Shown in pieces: positions 31,563-40,082 of a stretch of DNA of 64,000 nucleotides. The notes beneath the pieces were generated by a model. It did no database searches, was not told the DNA's origin, and saw nothing but the letters and a program-made list of their open reading frames with translations. Source of the stretch: Actinoplanes philippinensis. GTDB taxonomy: Bacteria; Actinomycetota; Actinomycetes; Mycobacteriales; Micromonosporaceae. How positions within the stretch are numbered: position 1 is the first letter of the stretch; the number at the start of each line of letters is the position of its first letter. The DNA lies in assembly GCF_900113015.1 (NCBI RefSeq), contig NZ_FONV01000009.1, forward strand, positions 463,202 to 527,201. Direction: 5' to 3'. Position numbers and translations under genes: made by a program.

Positions 31563-33671
31563 ATGCCGAGGCCGGAGCGGCCCTTGGACAATCTCGACGA
31601 CCCGGCCGCCCAGCTGGCGGCCGGGTTGCGCAGACTGCGGGAGAAGGCGGGCAATCCGTCGTACCGGTCGCTGGCCGTGCTGACGAACTTCTCGGCGGCG
31701 ACGCTCGCCGCGGCGGCGTCCGGGCGGAAGCTGCCGACGCTGCCGGTGACGTGCGCGTATGTCCGGGCGTGCGGGGGTGACGTCGCCGAGTGGGAGGGCC
31801 GCTGGCGGGAGCTGGCGGGGTCACGTCCGCCGGAGCCGGGTGTGCCTGTCGAGGGCGTTTCGCCGTACGTCGGACTGGCCCCCTTTCAAACGGATGACGC
31901 CGACCACTTCTTCGGACGGGGTCTGCTCGTCGACGATCTGGTGCGGCGGGTGTCGCAGCGCCGGCTGGTCGTGGTGTTCGGGCCGTCGGGTGTCGGCAAG
32001 TCGTCGCTGGTGCGGGCCGGGTTGATGGCGTCGATGCCGGAGCCGGCCGTGCTGATCGTCCCGGGCGAGCATCCGCTGACCGACCTGGCGTTGCAGCTGG
32101 CGGTCCTGGCCCGGATCCCGGCCGGTGCGCTGCTCGACGACCTGGCCGGCGATCCGTCCCATGCCGAGCTGGTGGCGCGGCAGGCGATGCTCGCCGAGAG
32201 CGGCGAGCTGCTGCTGGTCGTCGACCAGTTCGAGAACGTGTTCTCGGCCTCCGTGCCGGACGCCGAGCGGGCGGCGTTCATCGGCGCGCTGGTGTCCCTG
32301 TGCCGGGAGGGCAGCGGGACACGCGTGGTCCTCGCGGTGCGCGCCGATCACTATTCGCGGTTCGTGGAGTTCCCGGACCTGCTGGCGGCGATGCAGGACG
32401 GGCAGTTGCTGGTCGGCGCGATGAGCCCCGCCGAGCTGCGCGAGGCCGTCGTGCGGCCCGCCGACCGGGTCGGGTTACGGGTCGAGGGCGCGCTGGTCTC
32501 CGCGATCGTCGCCGAGGTGGCGGGCCGGCCGGGTGCGCTTCCGCTCGCCTCGCACGCGCTGCTGGAGGCGTGGCGACGGCGTCGCGGCACCACCGTCACG
32601 CTGGGCGGTTACCAGGCGGCGGGTGGGGTGGACGGCGCGGTCGCGGCGACCGCCGAGGGCATCTACCGCGATCTCGACGACGAGCAGCGGCTGGCGCTTC
32701 GCAGGCTGCTGCTCCGGATGATCGATCTGGACGATCTCGCGGGGGTACGGGGCAGACGGGTCCCGCGGTCGCAGATCAACGCGGCCGATCTGGTCGACCG
32801 GCTGGTCGACGCGCGGCTGCTCACCACCGACCACGGCAGTGTGGAGCTGGCGCACGAGTCGCTGATCCGGGCGTGGCCGCGGCTGCGGCGGTGGGTCGAC
32901 GAGGACCGTGCCACGCTGCGCGCACACCGGCACCTGGCGGACTCCGCTGTCGTCTGGGAGGAGCTCGGGTACGACCAGGACACTCTCTACCGGGGCAGCC
33001 GGCTGGCGCTGACCCGGCGGTGGACCGCGTCGCCGTCGTGGCGGTCGGCGCTGAGTCCGCTGGAGCGCCGGTTCGTCGACGAGAGCGTCCGCCACGAGGC
33101 GGCCGAGACGCGGCGCCGGGACCGCCGCCGGTCGGTGCGGCGCTGGGCGTCGACGGTTCTGGCCGGTCTGCTGCCGCTGGCGACCGTCGCGGGCGCGGCG
33201 TCGATGGTGGACCCGCTGGTGTGCGAGCGGGAGGCCGTGGGGCTGGCCGACGTGCGTACCGGTCTGCTGGTGGCGGCGGAGGACGGTTATCAGGGCCTGG
33301 ACGCGGGCTTGTTGCGGGCCAGGACACGCCCGGACACCTACGGCACGTGGGAGCAGTTCCAGCGGTGCCGTCTCCCCCGGTTGCCGGACAACTTCCTGCT
33401 GAGAGGGTTCGCCGCGCACCGGCGTTTCGTGTCGGCGCGCCCGCGTCAGGCGGAGGACACGGTGCTGCGGCTGTCGCAGGCGTCCAAGGGGCCGTACGAG
33501 TGGTTGCGGGCCGTCCCGGTCGCCGACGGCCAGGTGGCGCTCTACTCGATCGGCCGCAGCCGCTACCTGTCGATCCGCCGCGAGGGCCCGTCCCGGTACA
33601 CCGGCATGCTGCAGGCCTCCGCCACCTCGACCGGCGACGCCGGCCGTTTCCGTTTCACCGCCCTGCCGTGA
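31563..33671 (+). CDS. HTH-nSTAND ATPase with TM helix and C-terminal fascin-like beta-trefoil
   Basis: A 702-residue STAND protein. Residues about 10-75 resemble the XRE-like helix-turn-helix typical of actinobacterial nSTAND1 proteins (AAGLRRLREKAGNPSYRSLA). About 100-430 is the ATPase: SPYVGLAPFQTDDADHFFGR entry, Walker A GPSGVGKSS near 141, Walker B LLLVVDQFENVF near 217. About 528-548 is a TM helix. The tail lacks the usual WD40 or TPR repeats and instead has three fascin-type trefoil units (VGLADVRTGLLVAAEDG...TWEQF; FLLRGFAAHRRFVSARP; VALYSIGRSRYLSIRRE). Such proteins switch on oligomerisation after ligand sensing. ATG 31563 has GGGGGTGGG upstream; in-frame ATG 31533 is the alternative. 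Confidence 0.87.
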   Translation: MPRPERPLDNLDDPAAQLAAGLRRLREKAGNPSYRSLAVLTNFSAATLAAAASGRKLPTLPVTCAYVRACGGDVAEWEGRWRELAGSRPPEPGVPVEGVSPYVGLAPFQTDDADHFFGRGLLVDDLVRRVSQRRLVVVFGPSGVGKSSLVRAGLMASMPEPAVLIVPGEHPLTDLALQLAVLARIPAGALLDDLAGDPSHAELVARQAMLAESGELLLVVDQFENVFSASVPDAERAAFIGALVSLCREGSGTRVVLAVRADHYSRFVEFPDLLAAMQDGQLLVGAMSPAELREAVVRPADRVGLRVEGALVSAIVAEVAGRPGALPLASHALLEAWRRRRGTTVTLGGYQAAGGVDGAVAATAEGIYRDLDDEQRLALRRLLLRMIDLDDLAGVRGRRVPRSQINAADLVDRLVDARLLTTDHGSVELAHESLIRAWPRLRRWVDEDRATLRAHRHLADSAVVWEELGYDQDTLYRGSRLALTRRWTASPSWRSALSPLERRFVDESVRHEAAETRRRDRRRSVRRWASTVLAGLLPLATVAGAASMVDPLVCEREAVGLADVRTGLLVAAEDGYQGLDAGLLRARTRPDTYGTWEQFQRCRLPRLPDNFLLRGFAAHRRFVSARPRQAEDTVLRLSQASKGPYEWLRAVPVADGQVALYSIGRSRYLSIRREGPSRYTGMLQASATSTGDAGRFRFTALP

Positions 33672-33678
33672 GGGCGGG

Positions 33679-33807
33679 TCACCGGCCGCCGGCGAACGCG
33701 ACGATCTCGTCGAGGCCCGGCCGGTGCGCGAGGGTGGTCTTGCCGGCGCCGGGCGGTCCGCTGACGACGACCAGGGTGGGCTTCTGCACCAGGCGTTTAT
33801 AGCCCAT
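33679..33807 (-). pseudogene. Remnant of a P-loop kinase/AAA gene
   Basis: About 42 residues remain. KPTLVVVSGPPGAGKTTLAH is an intact first strand and Walker A of a nucleotide or sugar kinase-like P-loop protein, but it is joined directly to PGLDEIVAFAGGR and a stop, so about 100 or more residues are missing. An internal deletion of a small kinase gene fits best. It lies between the nSTAND gene and the GGDEF-EAL gene on the opposite strand. Confidence 0.5.
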
Positions 33808-33874
33808 CCGGCGGGCCGGGCTCAGACGCGTCCCCGGCACGCCGATCAAAGATGGGTCGGCGGAGAGGGAGAAC

Positions 33875-36130
33875 ATGATCAGCCGTTCTGGTCTGGCGCG
33901 GTACGCCCGTACCGTCGCGTTCCTGCTCGGTCTGCTCGTGCTGATCTTCAGCGTGGTGACCAGCGTGCTGGGGACCCGCAGCCGGCAGATCGCCGACCAG
34001 GATCATGCTCTCGCCCTGACGCTGCAGCAGCAGGTGGCGGCGCTGGACAACTACTTCGAGCGGGCCCGGGCGATCGACGCCGTCCTCGCCGACAATCCGG
34101 TGTTCACCGACTTCTACCGGGCGCCCGGCACCGACCAGGAGAAGATCGCCGCGGGCGGCCCGCTGCTGGACCGGGTCAACGACGCGCTGGCGTACCTGAC
34201 GCAGCTGTTCCCGGGCCGGGTCGGTGAGGCGTGTTTCATCGACGGCAGCGGCGCCGAGATCGCGCGGGTGGTCAACGGCGTGCCGGCCGCGCCGGCGGAC
34301 CTGTCGCAGGACGAGGACGACAACGCGTTCTTCGCGCCGACCCTGGCGCTCGGCGCCGGCGAGGTCTACCAGGCCAAGGAGTACGAGTCCCCCGACACCC
34401 ACAACGCGGTCATCTCCAACTCGACCGCCGTGCGCGCCGCCGGGCACACCGGCATCGTGCACTACGAGATCGCCCTGGACAGCTTCCGGATGACCGCCAC
34501 GCCCGGCCGGATCGCCGCCTCGATCGTCGACGCCGGCTCCGCCCGGGTCATCGTCGACACCCGTGCCGGGACGGCCGACGATCCGGCTGTCAGCACCGTC
34601 GTCCGGTCCGGCCGCGATCACGGCGTCACCACCGTCGACGGCCGGCGCATCGCCTTCCAGCGCATCGCCGCGACCGAGGGCAACGCCAACGACTGGTACG
34701 TCGCCGCTCACGCCCCGGCCTTCGGGGCGGGCTGGACCCGCGGTCTGAGTGTCGGCTCGCTGGCGCTGTTGCTGGGCGCGCTGCTGACACTGCTCGTCTC
34801 CGGCGTCAGCTGGTCGTTGCACCTGCGGGCGGTGCGGCGCGCCGCGGCGTACGACTCGCTCACCGGCCTGCCCAACCGCACGCTGCTCACCGAACGTGTC
34901 GGCGCCGCCCTGCGCGGCGGCCGGGACGCGTCCGTGGTCTTCATCGACCTGCGCGGGTTCAAGGAGGTCAACGACGTCGTCGGCTACCACCACGGCGACC
35001 TGCTGCTGACCGACGTCGCGGGCCGCCTGGTGCAGGCCGCTCCCCCGGACGCCACGGTCGCCCGGGTCGGCGCCGACGACTTCGCCGTGCTGCTGCCCGG
35101 ATACCGGCCCGCGGCGGCCGAGGATCTGGCACGCACCCTGCAGACGGCGCTGCACCACACCTTCCTCATCAAGGACATCACGCTGGACGTGGAGACCGCC
35201 GCCGGGGTGGCGGGCGGACCGGTACACGGCGACGACCCGGAGACGCTGCTGCGGCACGCCGAGACCGCCATGCACCTGGCAGCCGCCGACGCGACGGGGG
35301 TCCAGCAGTACGACCCGGCCCACGACACGAACGCGGCGCACCGGCTCGAACTCCTCGGCGACCTGCGCCGGGCGATCGGCGCCGACGACCAGATCATCCT
35401 GCACTACCAGCCGAAGATCGACCTGGTCACCGGGCGGCCGGCCGGTGTGGAGGCGCTCGTGCGCTGGAACCACCCGGTCAAGGGACGGATGGCGCCGGAC
35501 ACGTTCATCCCGATGGCCGAGTCCACCAGCCTGATCCGGCCGCTCACCGACCACGTCCTGCAGATCGCGGCCCGCCAGGCACGACAATGGCAACAGGGGG
35601 GTACGCCGATCCCGGTCGCGGTCAATCTCTCCACCCGCTGCCTGCTCGACCCGCACTTCGCCGACCACGTCTTCGACCTGCTGCAGCGCACCGGGCTGCC
35701 GGTGGAGCTGCTGGAGCTGGAAGTCACCGAGAGCATGGTGATGGCCGACCCCGACCGGGCTCTCGCCGTGCTGCGCGCCCTCCACGACGGCGGGATCCGC
35801 CTGTCCGTCGACGACTTCGGCACCGGCCACTCGTCGATGACGTACCTCCAGCGGCTGCCCGTCCAAGAACTCAAGATCGACCGGTCGTTCGTGCAGCAGA
35901 TGACCGATGTCGACGGCGACGCCGTCCTGGTGCGTACCGCCATCACGCTCGGCCACAACCTGGGCCTGTCGGTGGTCGCCGAGGGCATCGAGGACGAGGA
36001 GACCGCGGCGGCTCTGCGCGAGCTGGGCTGCGACATCGCGCAGGGCTACCACTTCGCCCGGCCGATGCCGGCCGACGAGTTCGACCGCTGGCTCGCCGGC
36101 ACGGCCGTGCAGCCGCCGGTCAGGTGTTGA
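33875..36130 (+). CDS. Membrane GGDEF-EAL protein with degenerate GGDEF; probable c-di-GMP phosphodiesterase
   Basis: A 751-residue signalling protein: TM helix near residues 13-33, extracytoplasmic sensor domain to about 285, second TM near 288-312, GGDEF domain about 320-480 and EAL domain about 495-745. The diguanylate cyclase signature reads GADDF near residue 398 instead of GGDEF, so cyclase activity is doubtful. The EAL signature VEALVRW near 524 and the metal-ligand segments NLSTRCL, ELEVTES, VDDFGTGHSS, LKIDRSFV and VVAEGIED are intact, so it should hydrolyse c-di-GMP. GAGAGGGAG precedes the ATG. A PilZ effector is encoded 2.3 kb downstream. The 3' end overlaps the convergent permease gene by 11 bp. 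Confidence 0.92.
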   Translation: MISRSGLARYARTVAFLLGLLVLIFSVVTSVLGTRSRQIADQDHALALTLQQQVAALDNYFERARAIDAVLADNPVFTDFYRAPGTDQEKIAAGGPLLDRVNDALAYLTQLFPGRVGEACFIDGSGAEIARVVNGVPAAPADLSQDEDDNAFFAPTLALGAGEVYQAKEYESPDTHNAVISNSTAVRAAGHTGIVHYEIALDSFRMTATPGRIAASIVDAGSARVIVDTRAGTADDPAVSTVVRSGRDHGVTTVDGRRIAFQRIAATEGNANDWYVAAHAPAFGAGWTRGLSVGSLALLLGALLTLLVSGVSWSLHLRAVRRAAAYDSLTGLPNRTLLTERVGAALRGGRDASVVFIDLRGFKEVNDVVGYHHGDLLLTDVAGRLVQAAPPDATVARVGADDFAVLLPGYRPAAAEDLARTLQTALHHTFLIKDITLDVETAAGVAGGPVHGDDPETLLRHAETAMHLAAADATGVQQYDPAHDTNAAHRLELLGDLRRAIGADDQIILHYQPKIDLVTGRPAGVEALVRWNHPVKGRMAPDTFIPMAESTSLIRPLTDHVLQIAARQARQWQQGGTPIPVAVNLSTRCLLDPHFADHVFDLLQRTGLPVELLELEVTESMVMADPDRALAVLRALHDGGIRLSVDDFGTGHSSMTYLQRLPVQELKIDRSFVQQMTDVDGDAVLVRTAITLGHNLGLSVVAEGIEDEETAAALRELGCDIAQGYHFARPMPADEFDRWLAGTAVQPPVRC

Positions 36131-36911
36131 GGTCGCGCCGGTTGAACACGACTGTCCCGGCGGCGGTCAGCAGCAGCGCGGCGACGGCGAGGACCGCGGC
36201 GTGGCCCCACGGCATGCCGTGTCGCAGCGGCTCGGCGCCGATGTAGTAGTAGAACGGCGACAGGTACTTCCCCGCGTCGAGGCCCAGTTGGCCGGCGAAG
36301 GCGTGCAGGGCGTAGGAGAGGATGCCGACGGCCGCGGTGACGGTGAAGACGAGGCCGCGCCTGCCGGTGGCGGCGCCGATGCCGATGGCCACGGCGCCGA
36401 AGACCGTGGCCAGCAGTGCCAGGGTGGCGCATTGGGCCGCGAACTCACCGACGGAGATCTCCCGGAGCTGGGCGGCGCCGCGGATGGTGAGCATCCCGGC
36501 CCAGACCGCGACAGCGATGACGACGGCGCCGGCGGTGAGCGCCGCGAAGCGTTGCACGACCAGGCCGGTCCGGCTCACCGGGTGGGCCAGCACGAGATCG
36601 AGGCGGCCGGCCTCCTCGTCGCCGGCCAGGGTCCGGGCGCCGGTGGCGGCCCCGTAGAACATCGCGATCAGCGGCAGGATGAGGCCGAACACCGAGGAGC
36701 CGAGATAGCCGGCCGGAGAGCTGAGGTCGTCGAGGCGCAACGCCTGGCGCATGGCCTGGGGGTAGGCGGCGACGGCTTCGGCCATCTGCCCGCCGGCCAG
36801 TTGCGGATAGAAGGCGGCATACATGCAGCCGGCGAGGGTGGCGCCGATCGCCCAGCCGGCCAGGACACGGCGATCATCGGTGAGGGTACGGATGAGGACG
36901 TCAGGCCGCAC
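36120..36911 (-). CDS. ABC-2 type exporter permease
   Basis: A 263-residue permease with about six TM helices (for example GWAIGATLAGCMYAAFYPQL, GLILPLIAMFYGAATGARTL, GLVVQRFAALTAGAVVIAVAV and AAVLAVAALLLTAAGTVVF). LAGDEEAGRLDLVLAHPVSR is the typical ABC-2 loop. Its first codons overlap the last of the ATPase gene (36901-37800) by 11 bp, so the two form a coupled ATPase-permease exporter. The 3' end overlaps the GGDEF-EAL gene tail to tail. Substrate unknown; this subgroup often exports drugs or lipids. Confidence 0.88.
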   Translation of the reverse strand: MRPDVLIRTLTDDRRVLAGWAIGATLAGCMYAAFYPQLAGGQMAEAVAAYPQAMRQALRLDDLSSPAGYLGSSVFGLILPLIAMFYGAATGARTLAGDEEAGRLDLVLAHPVSRTGLVVQRFAALTAGAVVIAVAVWAGMLTIRGAAQLREISVGEFAAQCATLALLATVFGAVAIGIGAATGRRGLVFTVTAAVGILSYALHAFAGQLGLDAGKYLSPFYYYIGAEPLRHGMPWGHAAVLAVAALLLTAAGTVVFNRRDLNT

Positions 36912-37800
36912 TGTCGGCTCCGGTGTAGTAGGCGTGGAACAGGTCCTCGAGGGCGGGTTCGGTGGCCGTCAGGCTCGTGACGGTGTGGCGGGTGGCCGCC
37001 CGCAGCAGCGCGTCGGGGCTGCCGGTGAGCCGGCAGCGCAGGGTGGTGGCGGTGACCCGCAGGTCGGTGACGCCGGGCAGGCCGGCGAAGTCGGCGGCCG
37101 TGACCGGGGTGGTGAAGGTGAGTTCGATGTCGCGGACCGCCTGGTGGCGTAGCCCGGCGACGGTGTCGAGCGCGGCCAGGGCGCCGTCGCGGATGATCGC
37201 GACCCGGTCGGCGACGGCCTCGACCTCGGCCATGATGTGGCTGGACATGAAGACGGTCCGGCCGTCCGCGCGGGCCTCGGTGACCAGGTCGAGGAAGGTC
37301 TGCTGGACCAGCGGGTCGAGTCCGCTGGTGGGCTCGTCGAGGATGAGCAGTTCGGGCCGGTGCATGAACGCCTGCACGATGCCGAGTTTCTGCCGGTTGC
37401 CCTTGGACAGGCCGGTGATCCTGGCAGTGGTGTCGAGGTCGAGGCGTTCGGTCAGCGCGGTGATCCGCCGCGCGGGGATGCCACCGCGCAGCGCCGCGAG
37501 GAAGCGCAGGCAGGACGCGACCGTCTGACGGCCGTCGACGATGAAGTCGCCGGCCAGGTAGCCGACTCTGCGGTGCAGCGCCACCGCGTCGGCGCGCGGG
37601 TCGAGGCCGAGGACGCGCAGGGTGCCGCTGGTGGGGCGGATCAGGTCGAGCAGCAGGCGGATGGTGGTGGACTTGCCGGCCCCGTTCGGGCCGAGGAAAC
37701 CGAGGACCTCCCCGGCGTGCACGCGCAGGGTGAGGCCGGCCAGACCACGGCGGCGGCCGTAGGTCTTGGTGAGCTGGTCGAGCACGATGACGTCGTCCAT
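36901..37800 (-). CDS. ABC-2 exporter ATP-binding subunit
   Basis: A 299-residue ABC ATPase: Walker A GPNGAGKST, Q-loop region, signature LSKGNRQKLGI and Walker B LLILDEPTSGLD, then a C-terminal extension of the DrrA/CcmA-like type ending in LEDLFHAYY. It energises the permease encoded immediately downstream. The start is ATG 37800 or GTG 37809. Upstream, two dyads lie in the 70 bp shared with the divergent GbsR/MarR-type regulator gene, which probably controls both. Confidence 0.9.
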   Translation of the reverse strand: MDDVIVLDQLTKTYGRRRGLAGLTLRVHAGEVLGFLGPNGAGKSTTIRLLLDLIRPTSGTLRVLGLDPRADAVALHRRVGYLAGDFIVDGRQTVASCLRFLAALRGGIPARRITALTERLDLDTTARITGLSKGNRQKLGIVQAFMHRPELLILDEPTSGLDPLVQQTFLDLVTEARADGRTVFMSSHIMAEVEAVADRVAIIRDGALAALDTVAGLRHQAVRDIELTFTTPVTAADFAGLPGVTDLRVTATTLRCRLTGSPDALLRAATRHTVTSLTATEPALEDLFHAYYTGADSAA

Positions 37801-37813
37801 GCCCGTCACTCTA

Positions 37814-37866
37814 CTGAAGTTTCAGAGATCCGTGAACATTCGGATTGTTCTGATGGCGCTTATGAT
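37814..37866. promoter_or_regulatory. Divergent promoter/operator between ABC exporter and GbsR/MarR regulator
   Basis: Contains CTGAA-N2-TTCAG (37814-37825) and GAACA-N7-TGTTC (37834-37850), two perfect short dyads, and TATGAT (37861-37866) six bases before the GTG at 37873, which implies a leaderless regulator mRNA. The dyads are candidate binding sites for that regulator. Confidence 0.55.
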
Positions 37867-37872
37867 GGGCGG

Positions 37873-38328
37873 GTGACTGATCAACTCCTCGCGGCCGCGG
37901 AGCGCTTCGCCCTCACTCTCAGCCAGTACGGCCTGCAGCGCATGACAGCGCGGGTCATGGCGGCCCTGCTCTTCACCCAGCAGCCCACGATGACCGCCGG
38001 GGAGATCAGCGAACAGCTCGGCGTCAGCTCGGGTGCGATGTCCGGCGCGCTCAAGACCCTCATCAGCCTGGGCATGATCGAGAAGGTTCCGGCGCCGGGC
38101 AGCCGCCGCGAGCACTTCCGGTTCCGCGACGGCGCCTGGGCCACGCTGATGTCCCAGCAGAACGCGGTCCTGGCGCTGATGACCGACGCCGCGGACGACG
38201 GCATCGAGGTCGCCGGCGAGCAGACCCCCGCGGGGCGGCGCCTGGAGGAGATGCGGGACTTCTACGGTTACATGCTGCGGGAGATGCCCGGCCTCATCGA
38301 CCGGTGGCAGCGTACCCGCAATCCATGA
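37873..38328 (+). CDS. GbsR/MarR-family transcriptional regulator
   Basis: A 151-residue winged-helix regulator. The recognition region MTAGEISEQLGVSSGAMSGALKTLISLGMIEKVPAPGSRR is typical of GbsR/MarR proteins, with the wing in REHFRFRDGAW; the C-terminal helices dimerise. The GTG at 37873 follows a TATGAT box by 6 bp, so the message is probably leaderless; the frame is open far upstream only as antisense shadow. Divergent from the ABC-2 exporter genes, which it most likely represses until a drug-like ligand binds. Confidence 0.87.
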   Translation: MTDQLLAAAERFALTLSQYGLQRMTARVMAALLFTQQPTMTAGEISEQLGVSSGAMSGALKTLISLGMIEKVPAPGSRREHFRFRDGAWATLMSQQNAVLALMTDAADDGIEVAGEQTPAGRRLEEMRDFYGYMLREMPGLIDRWQRTRNP

Positions 38329-38432
38329 TCATTCCGCGCTGACCTGCGCCTGAGGGGCTGTTCGCGGCGGTACCGTCACGGGAGAGGATGCGGCCGGACC
38401 GTCATCCGTACGCCCAGAAGGATCCGACGACG

Positions 38433-39047
38433 ATGGTCAGGACCACCGAGGAACCGCAGCCGTGGGCCGCCCCGACCGCGAGCGCGTCACTCGGCGGTGG
38501 CCCGGCCCGCGCCTGCCGGGTGTGGCGGGAGAGCGACGGCACGCTCCGGCTGAACCTCACCGGGTTCGCCATGATCGGTGTCGACGTGGCGCTGCTCTGG
38601 ACGCAGAACGGCACCGGCTTCAGCATCGTCGGCACGGTGGTGCCCCCGCCCGACGGCGGCATGCCCGGCGTGTACATGCGGGTGGACCAGACCGTCGGCG
38701 CCGTCGACCGGCGACGCTCCCGGCGTGTCTCGGTGCAGGTGCCGGTCGTGCTGATCCTGCCCTCGGGGCAGATGTTCCCCGGCCTGGCGATCGACCTGTC
38801 GCTGGGCGGGGCTCGCGTCATCGTCGACCTCGACGTCGACGACCTGGGCGAGGAGGCGATCCTCGACCTGGTCGACGGCCTGGCTCCCGGCCAGTCGGTC
38901 ACCCTCGAGGTGGCGCTGCCGGACGGCCCCGCGGACTTCGACTGCCACGTGCGCGGCAGCGACGAGCCCGGCGACGTCCGTCTGCTGTTCGTGGACATGG
39001 AGGCCGGGGTCCGCGACCGGCTCGCCGCCTTCGAGCGCAGCCAGTGA
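38433..39047 (+). CDS. PilZ-domain c-di-GMP effector
   Basis: A 204-residue protein. The second half is a PilZ domain: RRRSRRVSVQVPVVLIL supplies the RxxxR motif and AIDLSLGGARVIV the D/NxSxxG motif, both needed for c-di-GMP binding. The first half resembles the YcgR-N/flagellar-brake-like barrel (VWRESDGTLRLNLTG) but is shorter. The ATG has AAGG 11 bp upstream. It sits within 2.5 kb of a GGDEF-EAL enzyme and 2.6 kb before a chemoreceptor, but no motility genes are in the window, so the output may be development or polysaccharide rather than flagella. Confidence 0.83.
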   Translation: MVRTTEEPQPWAAPTASASLGGGPARACRVWRESDGTLRLNLTGFAMIGVDVALLWTQNGTGFSIVGTVVPPPDGGMPGVYMRVDQTVGAVDRRRSRRVSVQVPVVLILPSGQMFPGLAIDLSLGGARVIVDLDVDDLGEEAILDLVDGLAPGQSVTLEVALPDGPADFDCHVRGSDEPGDVRLLFVDMEAGVRDRLAAFERSQ

Positions 39048-39162
39048 CGCCGTGCCCACCGAGCCGGGACGGCCAGAGCGCGGCGCCGGAGCACTGCCAC
39101 CGACCCCGGGCGTGTACATTCCCCGAGCCGATGCCGGAGGCGTGACGACTGAGGACTCGGGA

Positions 39163-40011
39163 ATGACGGACGGACGAAGCCCCACCTACCTCGGGTTCCG
39201 TGACTACCTGTGGGATGTGCTCCCGGAGGCCCGGGAGCACATCCTCACCGAGGAGTTGTACCAGGTCGGAGATGGCGGTGAGATCGATCTGACCGCATAC
39301 CGATACATGTCCAACGCCTTCCGTCAGGTCATGGAGGACGCCGCCGGGAACGGCGATCGGGATCTGGTACGGCGGTGTATCGCTCTGATCGAGACGATGC
39401 TCGCGTCGGGCGACCGGAACCTGGTCGACGTGGTGCAGATCAGGGTCATCGAGAAGACCGGTCACACGCCCGGTCTGACGGATCTGGTCCGTGCCTACGC
39501 GGGCCCGTTGACGTGGCCGAGGATGGCGAACACCGAGGGCCTGCCGGGACCCGCCGCGCCGGGACCGGCCGAGGCGCCGGTCGCCGACGGCCGGCCGGGC
39601 CCCGAGGCCGCGGCGGTGCGATCGTGGTTGTGGGAGAGGGTGCCGTCCGTCCGCTATTTCGTGATCCTCACCGAGCGTGAAGAGACTCGGGCGACGATGT
39701 CGTTGTCCGCGATGACGGCCCAGCGTTATGTCGCCGAGGCGATCGTGCGGGAGATGGGCCAGGATGCCCTGGAACATGCGCTGGGCAGCGGCGACCCCCG
39801 GCCGACCGAACAGTTCGCGGCCACCCTGGAACTGCTGCTTGCCGAACCCGGCCTAGTCGCTCTCGTCCGCTCGCAGGCCGCTGAGATCGTCGCCGCGGCC
39901 GACCGGAACCCGCTGTTGCGTGAGCACGCCGCTCCGGGGCTCCAGAAGCTTCTCGGCGATCAGGAACCGCAACCGGACTCGGTACGCGTCCGGCTCGAGG
40001 ACCTCGGCTGA
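39163..40011 (+). CDS. Unknown protein with two tandem homologous helical domains
   Basis: A 282-residue soluble protein. An N-terminal domain (FRDYLWDVLPEAREHILTEE ... VRRCIALIETMLASGDRNLV) and a C-terminal domain (VRSWLWERVPSVRYFVILTE ... AATLELLLAEPGLVALVRSQ) look like diverged copies separated by a Pro/Ala/Gly linker near residues 125-155. The composition is acidic and helical. I know no function for it. ATG 39163 has GAGG 8 bp upstream; the frame is open to 39052. It starts 115 bp after the PilZ gene on the same strand and could be co-transcribed with it. Confidence 0.65.
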   Translation: MTDGRSPTYLGFRDYLWDVLPEAREHILTEELYQVGDGGEIDLTAYRYMSNAFRQVMEDAAGNGDRDLVRRCIALIETMLASGDRNLVDVVQIRVIEKTGHTPGLTDLVRAYAGPLTWPRMANTEGLPGPAAPGPAEAPVADGRPGPEAAAVRSWLWERVPSVRYFVILTEREETRATMSLSAMTAQRYVAEAIVREMGQDALEHALGSGDPRPTEQFAATLELLLAEPGLVALVRSQAAEIVAAADRNPLLREHAAPGLQKLLGDQEPQPDSVRVRLEDLG

Positions 40012-40082
40012 GCCCATCCGGTCCCGACCTCCGAGGTGCGGATGATCCGAGGCCCGGAGCCGGCGCGCGTAGGCTTTCCGGA

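Noticed and set aside
33875..36130. Active diguanylate cyclase
   Set aside because: The signature is GADDF, not GGDEF; only the EAL half keeps its catalytic motifs.
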